64,000 bases of DNA, from the NCBI GenBank assembly GCA_030998015.1, contig JARWMV010000022.1, positions 62,001-126,000 on the forward strand, written 5' to 3'. The notes beneath the pieces were generated by a model that saw only the letters and a list, made by a program, of their open reading frames with translations, ran no database searches and was not told the DNA's origin. Both the position numbers and the translations under genes were made by a program. How positions within the stretch are numbered: the stretch's first letter is position 1; every line of letters starts with the position of its first letter. Origin of the DNA: Ceratorhiza oryzae-sativae (taxonomy: Eukaryota > Basidiomycota > Agaricomycetes > Cantharellales > Ceratobasidiaceae). Positions 11,533 to 24,356 of the stretch are shown one piece after another.

Positions 11533-11993
11533 TTTCTGGAACTCTTGGAACTCAAGAGGGATCTCCAGAGTGTTTGCAAGGTCTGCATTCTTCCCAGGAT
11601 TGTTTCAGGGAGTTTGATGGTCATGTTTGTCCAGTCAATGTCAGGGTTGGCCTGCTGCAACCAGGGAAGTCCCAGAATGATGTCCCTGTCACCCAGAGGG
11701 AGACATAAGAATGTTGTGGTGAAGGAATGTGCTTGTACAGTGAATTTGAGGGTGCATTTGAAGCAGACCAAGTCCCTGCCTTCTTTGCCATTCATCCCAA
11801 CAATGTGTCACAGGGAACTCAGTTCTGTGAGGGGAATAGATAGACAACTTGCATGTTGAGGGTCAATACAATTTGCTGGGGATCCAGAGTCAATAATAGC
11901 TGAATGGGAGCCTGTGATTCCCTCGATGTGAAGAGTTATTAGGAGAGATGATTTGGATTGCATTGCACAACAGATAAGTGGTTTTGATGACAT
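11424..11993 (-). pseudogene. G2 copy 2b: aspartic protease region
   Basis: The minus-strand frames hold a retroviral-type protease: GSHSAIIDSGSPANCID with the catalytic DSG (about 11910-11880), then the flap-like region and DIILGLPWLQQANPDIDW (about 11680-11630). It sits between gag and RT, as in other gypsy elements. Frame changes near 11800 break it. Confidence 0.75.
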
Positions 11994-11999
11994 TGTGGG

Positions 12000-13903
12000 A
12001 GGGGTTGAAACACCAGACGTGTGTAATATGGGCTGTATTAGGCATTTCCTGGTTCTGTAGGCTCCTCTAGATCAATTAAGCGTCCAACCTGCCCTGAGAC
12101 TGGCTTAGGACGTTATTCAGCTTTCAGTTTCCAGTCATTGGGGCAGCTTTCAAACTTGTGACTAGAATTGCTTTATTTGGGGTATCGTCCTGCCTTCCTG
12201 CACTTTTCCCACATCTCCACTGTCACAAAGCTGCCTGATCTTGCACTTGTGGGTTTGAAGGTGCCTGGCAACAAGGAGTTGGAGGTAGACTGCATTCCTT
12301 CGTGAGCCTCAAACAGTGCGTTGTCAACAAGGCAGGCAGTGCTGATCAGCTCATCCAAACTGGTGATGCTCTTGCCTGTGGTATGCTCAATTAGCTCGCT
12401 GCAGACAAAGGGCTTGAGGCCTCAGCAAAATGCGGCCATCAGAGCACTGTCTGACCAGTCCTGCTCTCCTGCAATGACCCTCAACTCTGTGGCAAAGTCA
12501 CTGGCAGAGCCTGTTTGTTTCAGCTTGTCGATTCAGCTCTCTACAACATGCAGGGCTGCAGGGTCAGACCAATTGGCAAGGAATCCAGTTTCAAATGGCT
12601 CCCAACTGTTGATAAGTAGATTCTGGTCTCCCCCAAGCATTTTATTGAGGTAGTATTGGCCCCATTGTTTGGGGATGCCCTACTTCAGGTTCACCAGCAC
12701 ATACATGATCCTTGAATTGTCTGTGGGAAAGCTGGAGAGGTTGGAAACAAAGCATGTTTGGCAGTGAAGGATGAATGACTTTGCTGCGTTCCCCTTCTTG
12801 CCACTCTACTTCTCTGCTGAAGGGGAGCTGGGGTTTGTGTTGCTGCGTGTATAGCATGCTCCAGAGGATGTGTGAGAGCATGGGTGAGGACATTGGCAAT
12901 GTTATTCATGGTACACACTTCCTCCTGCTCTTTTGTCTCTTGCTCAGGTTCTGGGAGTCCAACAGAGGCCATCAGCACTGAGTGGGATGGGTTGTGGTGG
13001 TGCACTGGTGCACAAGGAAGGAGGAGACACTGCTTGCCGCACTACTGGCTGCACTTCTGGTGCTCTGGTGTTGCAAGGAATTTCTGTGGTCACTGGGGTA
13101 GCGTGGAAGGTCACTTTGCTTGGCTGGGAGGGTGTGGATGTTCTTATGTGATCGACCTCCAGCGTGCTTTGCTCTGCTGGACTCCTAGGCACATGTAGAC
13201 ATTGTTTGTTGTCCTCCTTTTTGCTGGGTTCCAGCTTGGGCTGCCTGAGTGAGCCTGAGAGATCTTCTGACCCAAATCTGGTTGGGATGGTGTGCTCTCA
13301 GTATGCTGGTCCAGTGACCAGCAATTGTCAGGGGGTGCCCTCTCCTGCTGTGGTGCTTGAGCCAACCGGAGTGTGTTGTTCTGTCTCCTTCGCAAGCCTG
13401 CTGATGTCTTAATGCATTTCTGTGAGAGCAGACATGATCCTTGCCTCTGATGTGCGAATCTCACTGTTGAGATTGCTTTATAGTGTTTCTAGCATCCCAT
13501 GGAGCGCTGGGGCTTTGGAGTTGTCACTCCTGGTGCCATTGAGATAGTTGAAGAGACAACCTAGTTTTTGACAGTCTTCTGGACCATAAAAAGACAGGGC
13601 TGCACATTGTCTGTGGATGTCATGGTGCCTAGTATGCTCCCTACTGGCCCAAGAGATGCAGCTGGGAGTAGTGGGGAGTTCCTGGCTGACGAAGTGGCTG
13701 ATGTGGAGCGTTGTTTGAACATGGCGTTGCAGGTGCAGTATTAGTGCCTCGAGTTGTGAGTGTAGGTGATAGCAATGTGCTGACATGTATGAGATGTGAG
13801 TGGCAAGCAGTTTATATGCTTGTACAAAGTGATGTTGGAATGGATGGTAGGGAATCAAGTCCAGAGTGATATCAGGCAACAGCCTGATAAGAGTGCTTTG
13901 CAA
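12000..13903 (-). pseudogene. G2 copy 2b: gag and 5' leader
   Basis: The minus strand carries a decayed gag in pieces. These are a proline/serine-rich N-terminus with FYGPEDCQKLGCLFNYL (13620-13540), a middle with VYTMNNIANVLTHALTHPLE, a capsid-like region about 12700-12320, and a zinc-knuckle relic (VEMWEKCRKAGRYPK) near 12210-12173. The same blocks are better preserved on the plus strand at 17500-19050. Many stops occur. The part next to the LTR (13870-13903) includes the primer binding site. Confidence 0.68.
13890..13899 (-). other. G2 self-primer binding site (copy 2b)
   Basis: In element orientation the bases just inside the 5' LTR read AAAGCACTCT. They are the exact complement of AGAGTGCTTT (plus-strand 13995-14004 reversed) at the expected RNA start, about 35 nt after the TATTTAAG box. 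This is the Tf1-type arrangement in which the RNA 5' end primes its own reverse transcription. Confidence 0.55.
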
Positions 13904-14288
13904 TGTCACAACCGACGACATATCGATGGCTGGGGGAAATCCCTCAAGGGAAATACTGAGTCTCAGAGCAGTAGAAAGTATGAATAGATGAGGTAAAGCA
14001 CTCTGGAGACCAGAGACACTTCACAGACTCGCTTAAATACTTACTATTTGGGGTAAAGATGACAAGTGACATGTAAGTAGAAGCAACAGCTAATACAGCA
14101 CAAGTGATAGGAGGTGAGTGTAAGCAAGTATAAGCAAGAATAGGGAAGGGCAAGCAACACAAGTGAGAGTAGGCAAAGATGGGAGCTCATGCATAAGTAG
14201 ACATTGCAAAAAGCAAGCAAAATCAAGGAAACACAAGAGAAATATCACAAATGAATTCAGTAACATATCAGGAGCAAGGCTTGTGACA
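13904..14288 (-). mobile_element. G2 5' LTR of copy 2b
   Basis: The unit runs TGTCACAACC to GGCTTGTGACA (385 bp), the reverse of the family LTR, and borders the gag leader of copy 2b on its left. It contains the family TATTTAAG-type TATA and the GTCTCCAGAGTGC start of R. Confidence 0.75.
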
Positions 14289-14641
14289 TTGTGTTTCCAT
14301 TCTCACTTGTCCTTGGTTGTCTTGGTTGTGCTTGGTTGTTCTCACTTGTTCTCACTTGTTCTCACTTGTGCTCACATATTCTTGCTTATACTTGCTTAAA
14401 ATAACTTCCAGTTGCTTGTACTGCACTAGCACTTGCTTGTAGTTACAAGTTGCTTGCCATATTGGCACCTAATAGTATTTAAGCAAGCTTGTGAAGTGTC
14501 TTCAGTCTCCAGAAATTTTCACCTTCTCATTTCTCACCCCTAACTGCACCAAGACCATCTGTCTTTACCCCAGAGTGCTCTCACAGTGTGTCCAAAGCTC
14601 AGGTCTCATCCCAATTGTCTACAAGTCATTGGTTGTGACAG
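14289..14641 (+). mobile_element. G2 LTR fragment
   Basis: A plus-strand G2 LTR lacking its first ~70 bp abuts the previous LTR. It shows repeated TTCTCACTTG, GTATTTAAGCAAG, GTCTCCAGA and the family end TCATTGGTTGTGACA. The head-to-head junction at 14288/14289 suggests recombination between two copies. Confidence 0.7.
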
Positions 14642-15111
14642 CAGTGCAATTGCACAAATCCCAGTATCGATGGTCCCTTGCAGTGGTTATTGACAGCAGC
14701 AAGGCATGTCAACAGTCACTGCTAGGGGCAACTGATGTCCGGGCTCATACAAGTAACCTATTGTCAATATGTGCATGATGTCCCATCAGCCTCAATGATG
14801 CTGTGTAAACAGTATACCACTGTGTGCTTAGCATTAGAGTTCACATTCTTCACTTCACACTGCTCTTAAGACTTGATGCAGCACAATTAACAGAGGTTTC
14901 TTCATAGGATTGGGGTGAGATTTTGAGATTTTGAATTTCATTTCAGGGTGATTTCACTCTGTGTATTTGAGTCATTTGAACTTGTTATTGTCTTGGAATT
15001 CTTGGATGGGGTAGATTTCCCTATGTCATTGTCTTCCCTGAACATCTGGAATTGCCTTTACTACGAGTAGGGGTGAATATTCAGATGAGATTTCTGCTTC
15101 ATTTTACACAA
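14642..15111. other. No gene seen
   Basis: About 470 bp of AT-rich sequence with no open frame of note and no match to the LTR families found elsewhere in the window. Confidence 0.4.
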
Positions 15112-15498
15112 TGTCACTAGCCTTGCTCCTGACATGCTGATTGATTCCATTTCAATAATTCTGTCTCATTTCCTTGATTTTGCCCACTTTTTGCCACGCA
15201 TGCTTGTACCTGTGCTTCCATTATTGCTTGTTGCTTATACTCACTTACACTTGCTTAGATTCACTTCCTGTCACTTGCAGTGTGCTAGACCTTGTTTGTA
15301 GTTATGTGTCACTTGCCGTATTGGCACCAAATAGTATTTAAGCAAGTCTGTAAAGCGTCTCTGATCTCTAGAGGGCTTCACCTTGTAATTCCACACCCCT
15401 TACTGCTCTTAGACTGCCTGTGTTTGCCCCAGAGCTCTTTCGCAGTATGCCCAAAAGCTCAGGTCTCATCCCAACTGTTTACAAGTCATCACTTGTGA
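15112..15498 (+). mobile_element. G2 LTR, probably solo
   Basis: It starts TGTCACTAGCCTTGCTCC and ends ACAAGTCATCACTTGTGAC. It has the TATTTAAGCAAG box and the R start. No convincing target duplication is left (CACAA against GCAGG), and no gag or pol adjoins it. Confidence 0.68.
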
Positions 15499-16850
15499 CG
15501 CAGGATGATGGGTGTCTCTTTTGTTAGCCTACAATGAATGGAGAGGGTTATAAATTTTGAATTTTATTTCAGAATTTCTTGTTTACCTTATTTTCATCAA
15601 CATTTTTTGGTATATATGCTGGGACTGAGAGCGACCCCCCCTCCACTTGCCCAATTCTAACTGAGAAGTCAGATGGTACTGGAGTACTTTTACCCCAAGC
15701 ATAGGAACAGCAGTAGTGTGAAGAAGGTGGTCTTCAATTTTACTGTGAGACAACAAGTGACAAAGTGTTTCTCTTCCCATTGCATGATGTGAGTACTGGC
15801 AGCTAGTCTTAGAATCAATGGCTGGGAGAATTTGCATTGCCTTCCAGGTTGTTGGGTAACCTGGTATTTGATTCACCTGCCATCTTGCTTCCACCTGGGT
15901 GCCCTCGAGCATTGGTTGTCTTGTGAGTTAGCAAGAATGTATCACATTCACAGAACTATTGTAACTATTGATGGGATCCGCTACCACTTGAATCATCCAC
16001 TTCCTGTCACTCTAACACAAGATACCATTCAAAGTCAAGGAATCTAACAGCCAGACCCTTCAATACTGCTAGCACTGGGCATCAAGCATGATGCCTTTCA
16101 GTGTTGCTCCACCTGTGGCACTACAAGTGATCAGCTAGTGTTGATTTCCTCTGCACACAGGGCATTCCTAGGAAAAACATACTGATGCAACTGGTGGCAA
16201 TCTCTTGCCTAATGGTTGTGCCACAATGCCACATCCTAGCAGGCAGACCAGAGATGATTGACAGGTGAAGACTGCCATGTAAGAACAACAAGTAAGTGTG
16301 TTTCTAGGGCCCACACAGTGATAACTGCATTGGTGGTGGTGGGCTGTGCTGGTTTTGGTCCAGTGACCAGGTGGAACAGAAATGAGGCCCAGCTACATGG
16401 GTGATACCTTTCCAAGCCCATGCTCATGATCATGGAGCGAAAGACTGATTGCCTGATTGGATGTTTGGTTAAAAATCTGAGCTTGCATCAATACATCCAG
16501 CACCCTTGAAAACCATTGTTCAACTCCATGGTCTCTTTCAAGTCCACCAGAGCTTGGTTCATCTGGATCATGATGAGATAGGATGTAATACTTTGCTGTG
16601 CAATAGTTCTAGTTGGTGGCAGCAAGATCTGGAGGCTCTTGGGAGACTTGAGCACTTCAGCCATGCAACATCTTCTTGGAACACTGACTCACATGGCTTG
16701 GTACTGTTCTTGCATGCTCTCCTATGGGATTCTCTCCTGACAAGACAATGGAATGCTCAACATGCAAAAAAATGATGCTGTAGTCCCTCCTTTATTTCAG
16801 GCATGTGTGTCAGTGTAAAGTTTAGCAATACGGTGCTGAGGCATACTTAC
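15499..16850. other. No intact gene; possible decayed coding on both strands
   Basis: There are open stretches of 109 codons (15583-15912, minus), 71 codons (15832-16047, plus) and 89 codons (16506-16775, plus). None contains a motif I recognise, and none is supported by neighbours. I treat the stretch as old repeat or intergenic sequence. Confidence 0.35.
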
Positions 16851-17241
16851 TTTCACAAGCCTTGCTCCTGACATGCTTATTGATACAATCGTGATGTTCC
16901 TCTCTCATTTCTTTGATTTTTGCTGCCTCTTGCCACATATGCTTGTACATGTGCTTCCATTCTTGCTTGTTCCTGCTTGTCTTGCTTATAATTCACTTAG
17001 ATTCACTTCCTGTCACTTGTACTGTGTGAGCCCTTGCATGTAGTTATGTGTCGCTTGCAATATTGGCGCAGAATAGTATTTAAGCCAGTATGTGAAACAT
17101 CCCTGCTTTCCACAGTGCTTCAACTTGTTGTTCCACTTCCCTTTCTGCTCTCAGACCACCTGGCATGCCCTAGAGTTCCATCGAAGCACCTCCAACAGCT
17201 CAGGTCTCATCTGAACTGTCTACAAGTTGTTGGTTGTGACA
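16851..17241 (+). mobile_element. 5' LTR of the main G2 chromovirus (copy 2c)
   Basis: This 391-bp LTR runs TTTCACAAGCCTTGCTCC (first G of TG lost) to TTGGTTGTGACA. It is followed by TTGTGAAGCAC, the family primer site, and then by gag. It pairs with the 3' LTR that starts at 28663 and is split there by L1 copy B. Confidence 0.78.
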
Positions 17242-17299
17242 TTGTGAAGCACACTTCTCAGGTTGTTCCCTCATCACTCTGGATCTCAAATCACACAGT

Positions 17300-19122
17300 C
17301 CATTCCAATGCCATTTTGTACAAGCACATCAACAACTTGCATGCCAGCTCACATATATATCAATGCATCAATATCAGTTGCACCCACTCCTAAATACTTT
17401 GTTCTTGCATCTGCAGCTCCATGTGCAAACAACGCTCTGCATTGGCCACTTCATTGGCCAGGAACTCTCCTCTACTCCCTTCTAAATCTCCTGCACCAGC
17501 AGGGAACGTACCAAGCACCAGCACACCTTCAGACAGCGTGCAAGCCTTTCTGTATGGTCCAGAAGACCATCAAAAACTAGCTCATCTCTTCAACCATCTC
17601 ATTGGCACCAGGAGTGACAATTCCAAAGCCTTGGCACTCCATGGAATGCTGGAGGCACTACAAAACAATCTCAACAACCAGATTCAGCAACAGAGGCCAG
17701 GATCATGTCTGCACTTATGAATATGGTCCAAGACAACACCAGGCTTGCCGGGGAGCCAGAGCAACACACTCCAGTATGCTCCAGCACTCAAGCTGGGAGA
17801 ATTCACCCAAACCATCACTGGTCACAGGGTCAACATACATAGACCATGCCATCCCCACCAGATTTGGGTCAGAAGGTCCCTCTGGATTGCTCAGGCAGCT
17901 CCAGTCAGAGCCCAGCACTGAGGATGACAAGTGACAGCTAGCAGCAACCAGGAGCCCACCAGAGCAAAGCATCATTGAATTTGACCCCATGGTAGCCTCC
18001 ACTCCAGCCCAGCCAAGCAGAGTAACCTTCTGCTGTACCCCTGTGGTCACAGCAATCTCTCACAATCCCAGCACCGCAGAAATACAGGCAGCAGAGCACC
18101 CAGCAACTTCTCCCCCTACTGTGCGCAACAGCGTTGCCCTACAATGCATTCCCCTTGGTGCTGAGGGCATCTGATGATGGACACCAGCACCTGAGCAGGA
18201 GACTAAAGAGCAGGAGGAAGTGTGCACTATGAACAATATTGCCAATGTTCTCAGCCATGCACTTACCTGTCCTCTGGAGCAAGCTGTATGTGCTGCAACA
18301 CAGACTCCAGCTCCACAGCTGCCAAAGTGCAAAATCCCAGCTCTGGAGAAGTATTGTGGCAAAAAGGGCAATGCAGCAAAGTCATTCATTTTGGATTGCA
18401 AAACCTACTTTGTTGCCAACCTCTCCAGCTATCCCACAGATGAATCCACAATCATGTATGTGCTGATGAACCTGAAGGAGGGCATCCCCAAACAGTGGGG
18501 ACAATACTACCTCAACAAGCTACTCAGGGGAGACCAGGATCCAATGATTAACAGTTGGGAAGCACTTGAAACAGGATTCCTAGCCAATTGGTCTGATCCT
18601 GCAGCCCTGCAGGTTGCCAAGCACTGGATTAACAATCTGAAACAATCAGACTCTGCAAGTGACTTTGCAACAGAATTCATGGTCATTGCAGGCAAGCTGG
18701 AATTGTCTGACAGCGCCCCCATGGCAGCATTTTGGCAAGGTCTCAAGCCTTTTGTCTGCAGCAAGCTCATTGAGCATTCTATTGGCAAGAGTATCACCAG
18801 TTTGGATGAGCTCATTAACATTCCCTGTCTCATTGACAATACCCTGTTTGAGGCAGGCAAGGAGATGCAAGCAACCTCCAATCAATCCTCTTAGAGAATC
18901 CCAAAACCCACTAGTGCAAGATCTGGAGGCTTGGCAACTGTGGAGATCTGGGAGAAGTGCAGGAAGGTAGGACAGTGCCCCAAATATGGTGATTCTGGTC
19001 ACAAGTTTGAAAGTTGTCCAAATGGCTGGAAACTCAAGGCTGATGAGCACCCCAAGCCAGTCTCGGGAAAGGTGGGAAGCTTAATTGATCTGGAGGAACC
19101 TCTGGAGTTGGGAAAAGTCTAA
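17300..19122 (+). pseudogene. G2 copy 2c gag with zinc knuckle relic
   Basis: The best stretch is the 224-codon frame 18220-18894. It begins MCTMNNIANVLSHALTCPLE and continues into a capsid-like part (KIPALEKYCGKKGNAAKSF, then YVLMNLKEGIPKQWGQYYL, WEALETGFLANWSDP, DFATEFMVIAGKLELSDS). The part 17421-17720 contains FLYGPEDHQKLAHLFNHLIG, the N-terminal block. Downstream, CRKVGQCPKYGDSGHKFESC (about 18957-19016) is a damaged CCHC zinc knuckle. Stops at 18892 and frame changes show it is inactive. Gag would package the RNA and form the particle. Confidence 0.78.
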
Positions 19123-19159
19123 TGCAGCCCATTTTTACCTGTATCTGGTGCTGCAATCC

Positions 19160-19898
19160 CCCCTACAATGTCATCCAAACCCCTTGTCTGGTGTGGAATC
19201 CAATCAAAATCTTCTCTCCTAATAACTCCTGACATTGAAGGAATCACAGGCTCTCATTCTGCTCTCATTGACTCTGGATCCTTTGCAAATTTTGTCAACC
19301 CATGACATGCATGTCAACTTTCTATTCCCCTGACAAAACTCAGCCCCCCACAACAGGTCATTGGGATTAATGGCAAGGAAGTCAGGGTTGTTGTATTCTT
19401 CAAATGCACCCTCAAATTCACAGTCTGATCACATTCCTTCACTGCAACCTTCTTTTGCCTCCCTCATGGTAACCAGGATATCATTTTAGGACTGCCCTGG
19501 CTGAGGCAGGCCAACCCTGACATAGACTGGGCAAATATGACCATCAAACTCCCTGAAGTGCTCTCCACAAAGAGTGCAGACATGGCAACCACTCTCAAAA
19601 TGCCCCTGAGTTCCAGGAATTCCAGAGGATGTTTGGGGAAGAGTTCTTCACTTCCCTACCTCCCCACCAGCCATATGACTGTGCAATCCCACTGGAAGAT
19701 GGCAAGGATGTGCCTTTGGGTCCCATCTATCCAATGACACCAGCTGAAACAGCTGCACTTAAGGAACACCTGGATGCGGAGCTTGCAAGCAGCACAATGC
19801 AGCCCTGCACATCTCCTGCAGGCGCACCACTAATGTTTGTCAAGAAGGCTGCTGGGCAACTTTGCCTTGTGGTTGATTACCAAAACCTGAAGTGGCAA
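19160..19898 (+). pseudogene. G2 copy 2c protease and start of reverse transcriptase
   Basis: The protease has SALIDSGSFANFVN (about 19258-19300) and DIILGLPWLRQANPDIDW (about 19477-19530), with a TGA after VNP and another inside the flap. The linker MFGEEFFTSLPPHQPYDCAI and the RT start (MFVKKAAGQLCLVVDY) follow up to 19898. Here the copia element interrupts, and the same RT resumes near 24601. The 94-codon frame 19629-19913 runs across the junction. Confidence 0.78.
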
Positions 19899-19899
19899 A

Positions 19900-20116
19900 T
19901 GTATGCACAGTGAATGTGCTGTAGATAGAATAGATAATATGGAATGCCATTCTAATGCAGAGAGAAATGTAGTATATATACAGCCAATAGGCGCTGTTCA
20001 CTCATTGCATGTAATACAATAAAAGCAATGCATGTATGCATTGCATTGTACAATACACAGTTGTGTAATGCGCAAAGAGTATTTCATTACTCATCGTCAT
20101 ATTGTATGCACAAACA
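19900..20116 (-). repeat. Copia 3' LTR
   Basis: It runs TGTATGCACAG to TATGCACAAACA on the plus strand and is the same length as the right-hand LTR, differing at scattered bases. It contains an AATACAATAAAAG stretch. Confidence 0.85.
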
Positions 20117-22225
20117 AACATATGATGAGGACATTAGAACAGAGAAATTTTGATTGAAATCAGGCGCTGGTAAGGGCTTTGTAAAGCCATCTGCAAGGTT
20201 GTCAATGCCTGCTATATGCGGGGTTGCAATTTTGCCATTCTCAATGTGTTCATGAATAAAGTGATGCCAGATATCAATGTGTTTCAATCTACCATGGAAT
20301 TGTGAGTCTTGAGCAAGCGCAATAGCCAATCAAGAGTTGGTTAGAACTGGTGTAGCATTTGTGCACTCATATCCAAGTTCTGACAGGAACATGCGCAGCC
20401 ACAATGCATGTCAAATGCCATATGCCATGGCCATGTATTCAGCTTCCATAGAAGAAAGTGAAACAGTCACTTGCTTCTTTGAGCTCCAAGCAATCAGGCC
20501 AGATGCAAGCATAAAGACCATACCAGATACAGAACGTCAGTCTAGTATATCAAGTGCCCAATTGGTGTCAATGTATCCAACCTCCATTATCTTGCCATTG
20601 TCTGCAAGACTATAGTATGTAATTGATCGCACTGTTGTCCTGGCAGCATATTGAAGGACTTGCTTCACAGCAGTCACATGCTCAGGACCATAGCAAGTAG
20701 TAAACTGAGCTAGGTGTTGTACAGGGTAAGTCAAGTCTGGTCAAATTCCCAGAGCCACATACATAAGTGCACTGATCATAGTAGCATAAGGGTAATCAGG
20801 TGGTGTATCTTTGTAACAGTCCAGAACAGTGGTGTGCAACATGGGCATGTCAATAGGATTGCAATTTTCCATACCCACACACTTGATAATCAACTTAATA
20901 TATGCATCTTGTGATAGTGAAATTGTGTGTTTCATGCAATCACAAGTGATTTGGAATCCAACAAAATGATTTAGCTTGCCTAGGTCATGCATATTGAATA
21001 ATTTCATTAGCTCCCCCTTGACCTGCACAGCATATCATTTTGCTGTAAATATTGCTACATCATCAATGTGGAAGGCCAGTATTGACAGATCACCTTGCTT
21101 TAGGCACTTGTAAACACAGGAGTCAGAAAATAGGTGCATATATCCAAGAGATATTAGAGCTTTGTGCAGGCGACAATTCCAGACTTGCCCAGACTGCTTG
21201 AGTCCATAGAGTGTCTTGATTAGGTGTAAACCCTTCTTTGTACCATTGCTAAAGCTGGGTATCTGCTCCATGTAGATCTCTTTGTCTAATTTACCATTTA
21301 GGTATGCTCTGACAACATCTAACTGCATCATGTCTAGGTTGAAGATTGCAGCAAGCACACATAAGCAGCAAAATGCACCAAGACAGAGAACAGGGGTGAA
21401 TGTGAGGTGGTAATCAACACCCTCTACCTGTGAATATCCCTTAGCAATGAGTCATGCCTTGTATTGGACAATTGTTCTGTTTGCATTGTGCTTTCGATTC
21501 AGCACCCAGCTGCATTTTATGGCTTTCTTGTCAGTTGGTAAGTCAACTAGTACAAATGTTCCTGCCACTTTTAACTGGGCTACCTCAGCTTCAGTAGCTT
21601 TGTGCCATAGCTCCCAGTTGACACCTTTCATCACAACATGGTAGGTTGGTTTGTCATTGGGGCTAACAGTCCCAGCGTCGAACACTAAGTCCATGACTAT
21701 AAGCATACTATATGTGTTGTCATATGTCACATCCTCTTCAACAACATGTGCATATTCCTGTTCTGTTATCTCTTTTGCTAAGTTTGCAACATTGCATTTA
21801 CTTTCTTTGCTGATGTATGGTCCATATAGGTTGTATTTGGTGTTTGGGTTTGTGGTAATGCCATGTTTGGCAACAAGATCATACAGGACAGGTGGTAGGC
21901 TGCACTGTGAGCGTTCGACAATTGACAGTAGGGGGACTGGTTTTACAGGAGTGCTGGGGACCTCCACTTTGACTGGCATAGCATCCTTCACAGGGGTGGT
22001 AGGCTTAATTTTCACAGGATTTAATTCAGGTGAGCTTTTTTCCTCCCCTTTGGCAAGTATATGTGTTGTTTGATTGTCATTATCTTTGTCTTCCTCCTGT
22101 TTGGTAGGTGGGAACTTGACATTTTGCAATACAAGCTCTGTGTGCTGTTCATGGCTCCAGTATTGCCAGGCTTTGCCACCAACATCAATCCCTACAAAGG
22201 TGTGCTTTGAAGATTTCACATCCAA
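20117..22225 (-). pseudogene. Copia reverse transcriptase and RNase H
   Basis: A 257-codon frame (21452-22225) carries the linker and the RT start (WHKATEAEVAQLKVAGTFVLVDLP, LNRKHNANRTIVQYKA). It is followed by MMQLDVVRAYLNGKLDKEIYM (21300s) and KTLYGLKQSGQVWN, and by LAFHIDDVAIF, where the usual YVDD box is HIDD. RNase H follows with ITYYSLADNGKIMEVGYIDT, SSMEAEYMAMAYGI and HIDIWHHFIHEHIENGKI at 20250-20329. Four or five stops break it. Confidence 0.82.
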
Positions 22226-22333
22226 CTTTGTATTCTTGCCACTCTGATCAAGTACCCAGCAGGCAAGCCAAATTCATGTAAGCCACTCAGATTGGGCTTA
22301 GTGCCATACATCAGCTCATGGGGGGTTTTCATC

Positions 22334-23271
22334 TCATCTAGGGCTTGTGTGTCGGTTTGATTCTTTAGGTAGCACACATGTTGGAACACCTCTAACCATA
22401 AATATTTTGGTAGGTTGGCAGCTATTCACATAGTGCACCTGCACTTGACAATTGTGTGATTTAAGCACTTGGTGATTCCATTCTGTGCAGATGAATGTGG
22501 TGCAGTGGTCTTGTGTGAGTTGCCTTGGGATGCAATGTGTGCAAGTAGGGGGGCACTGAGATATTCTCAGCCATTGTTGAATCAGATGGTGCGGAGTTTT
22601 CAGTTGTGTAAGTTGGCAATAAATGCCTTGTAGTCCTTGTACAGGGCCATGACTTCGGTTTTGTCTTGCATAAAGTATAGCATAGTAAACTGTGTAGCTA
22701 TGTCTGTTAATGAAATGTAGTACTTGTAGCCTCCAATGGCCTGGACAGGTGCAGGACCCCATACATCTGATACTGTAAGATCACCAACTTTATCAACTTT
22801 GGTTTCCAATGCAGCTGGAAAGGGTGCAACTGTATGCTTTCCCTCTACACACACTTTGCAGAAGTGATTGCATGGTGCTGGGCCTTTGATTTCCATCCCC
22901 TTCACCATCTTTTCCTTTGCAATAACTTGGATGGTGTCAATCAATGCATGTCCCAATGCTCAATGCTGCTTGTCCCAAGTCTTTGCTACCATAGTGACAT
23001 TGTCTTGGACTTTGTTTGGTTGCTTTACTTCCAGTAGTACTGGGTATAGGCTGCCTTCCCCAACTCTTTGTTTTACAGCCATTCCAATCCTTGTCCCAGA
23101 CAAGTTAGATATATTGATTGAGTTACCTGCAGCACTAAGCTTCATGCCTGCATTGGTTACTTGGCCAACTGAGATGAGGTTGTGGGGTGCAGTGGGGACA
23201 TAGGCAATGTCTTTGAGGCAAAGCAAGGTGTGTTTTCCTTTTGCTCCCTTTAGCTCTACTAAAACCCCTCC
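22334..23271 (-). pseudogene. Copia protease end, GAG-pre-integrase and integrase
   Basis: The first part carries LKDIAYVPTAPHNLISVGQ, the copia protease-to-integrase linker. A TGA follows in the pre-integrase box, then ALGHALIDTI. The integrase zinc region has CNHFCKVCVEGKH, and the catalytic core starts at LTVSDVWGPAPVQAIGGYKY. The frame breaks after IANLHN near 22600, and the rest (to 22334) lies in another frame. Integrase would insert the cDNA. Dead by stops. Confidence 0.78.
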
Positions 23272-24291
23272 TCAGCCAGTGATTTTGGCATTTCCACCAA
23301 TTCCACCAACTTGTGCATTGATGGGCATGTAGGACAAGAAATCATCAATATTGGCAACTATATGCAAGGTTGTGGCACTGTCAAGCAGCCATGCACCTTT
23401 CAGGATGCCTTTGTTGATAGCCATGCATGCCAATTCAGTGACAGTGTTTGCTTTGTCAGTCTTTCCCTTTCTGCACTTTCCATGCTTCTGACATCTGCTC
23501 CCAGGTTTATATGCTCCTCCCCCTTCAGCCCAGCAGTCTGCCTTGACATGTCCTTTCTTTTTACAGTTAAGACACTCCTTGTTTGGTTTATTTGAGTGGT
23601 TGGGGGCTGACTTAGAAAATAGGGCAATGTCAGAGCCATTCATGGTGCCTTGCTTGTGCCACTCTTCATCCATTAGGCAGGCTAGTAAGTCTGCTGCATA
23701 TCTATTGCATTTGTCCTGTTTGGTACAATCAACATGCCAGGATATTGTGCCTATGAATGGTTGCCATGATGCAGGCAATGAGCCTATGACTTGTAGCACA
23801 TAGTCTAGCTCATTTAGTGTTTCTCCAAGTACAGTAAGTTCATCCATCACTATGCACATGTTGCACATATGCTCTTCCAGTGATTGATCATCTTGCATAA
23901 CAGTGCAGTAGAATTGATTTTGGGCTGATAGAAGGCCTAGCAACAATGATGACTTATACAGGGAGTTTAGGTGATCCCAGCAGTCCTTTGAGGACACAAA
24001 TCGCACAAGTTGCACAGAGATAGCATTGGAGCAGCATAATCTAATTGCGCTAAGTGCTTTTTGATCATTCAGGGCCCATTTAGTGTCACTGGAGCCTAAG
24101 CTAGTCTTTGTTCTGTCAACATATTCATATAAACCACAGTCAACCAGTATATTGACCATCCTCATGTGCCAGACAACATAATTGTCTTGCCCAGTAAGCT
24201 TGTCAATTTTGTGCATACCAGACCCAACCAATAACAAAATTTTGGTAATGTTGGTGCCTGTTTGCAGTGACAGAGTACTTGTGGCAGACAT
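23272..24291 (-). pseudogene. Copia gag and start of protease
   Basis: This 339-codon open frame begins MSATSTLSLQTGTNITKILL and holds KLTGQDNYVVWHMRM, the UBN2-type copia Gag start, then VLQVIGSLPASWQPFIGTI. A CCHC zinc knuckle, CLNCKKKGHVKADC, lies around residues 239-252, and the protease start GAWLLDSATTLHI near residue 300. Copia proteases have DSG/DSA at this place. The frame is intact to a TGA at 23272, which is probably a former CGA because the pol reading continues directly (GGVLVELKGAKGKHTLLCL). The product would form the particle and process it. Confidence 0.82.
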
Positions 24292-24356
24292 AGTAGCAAG
24301 GCAGCAGTTGGGTTGCTTGAGTAGTTGTTATTGCAGTCAGTCAAGTTATAGGCAAG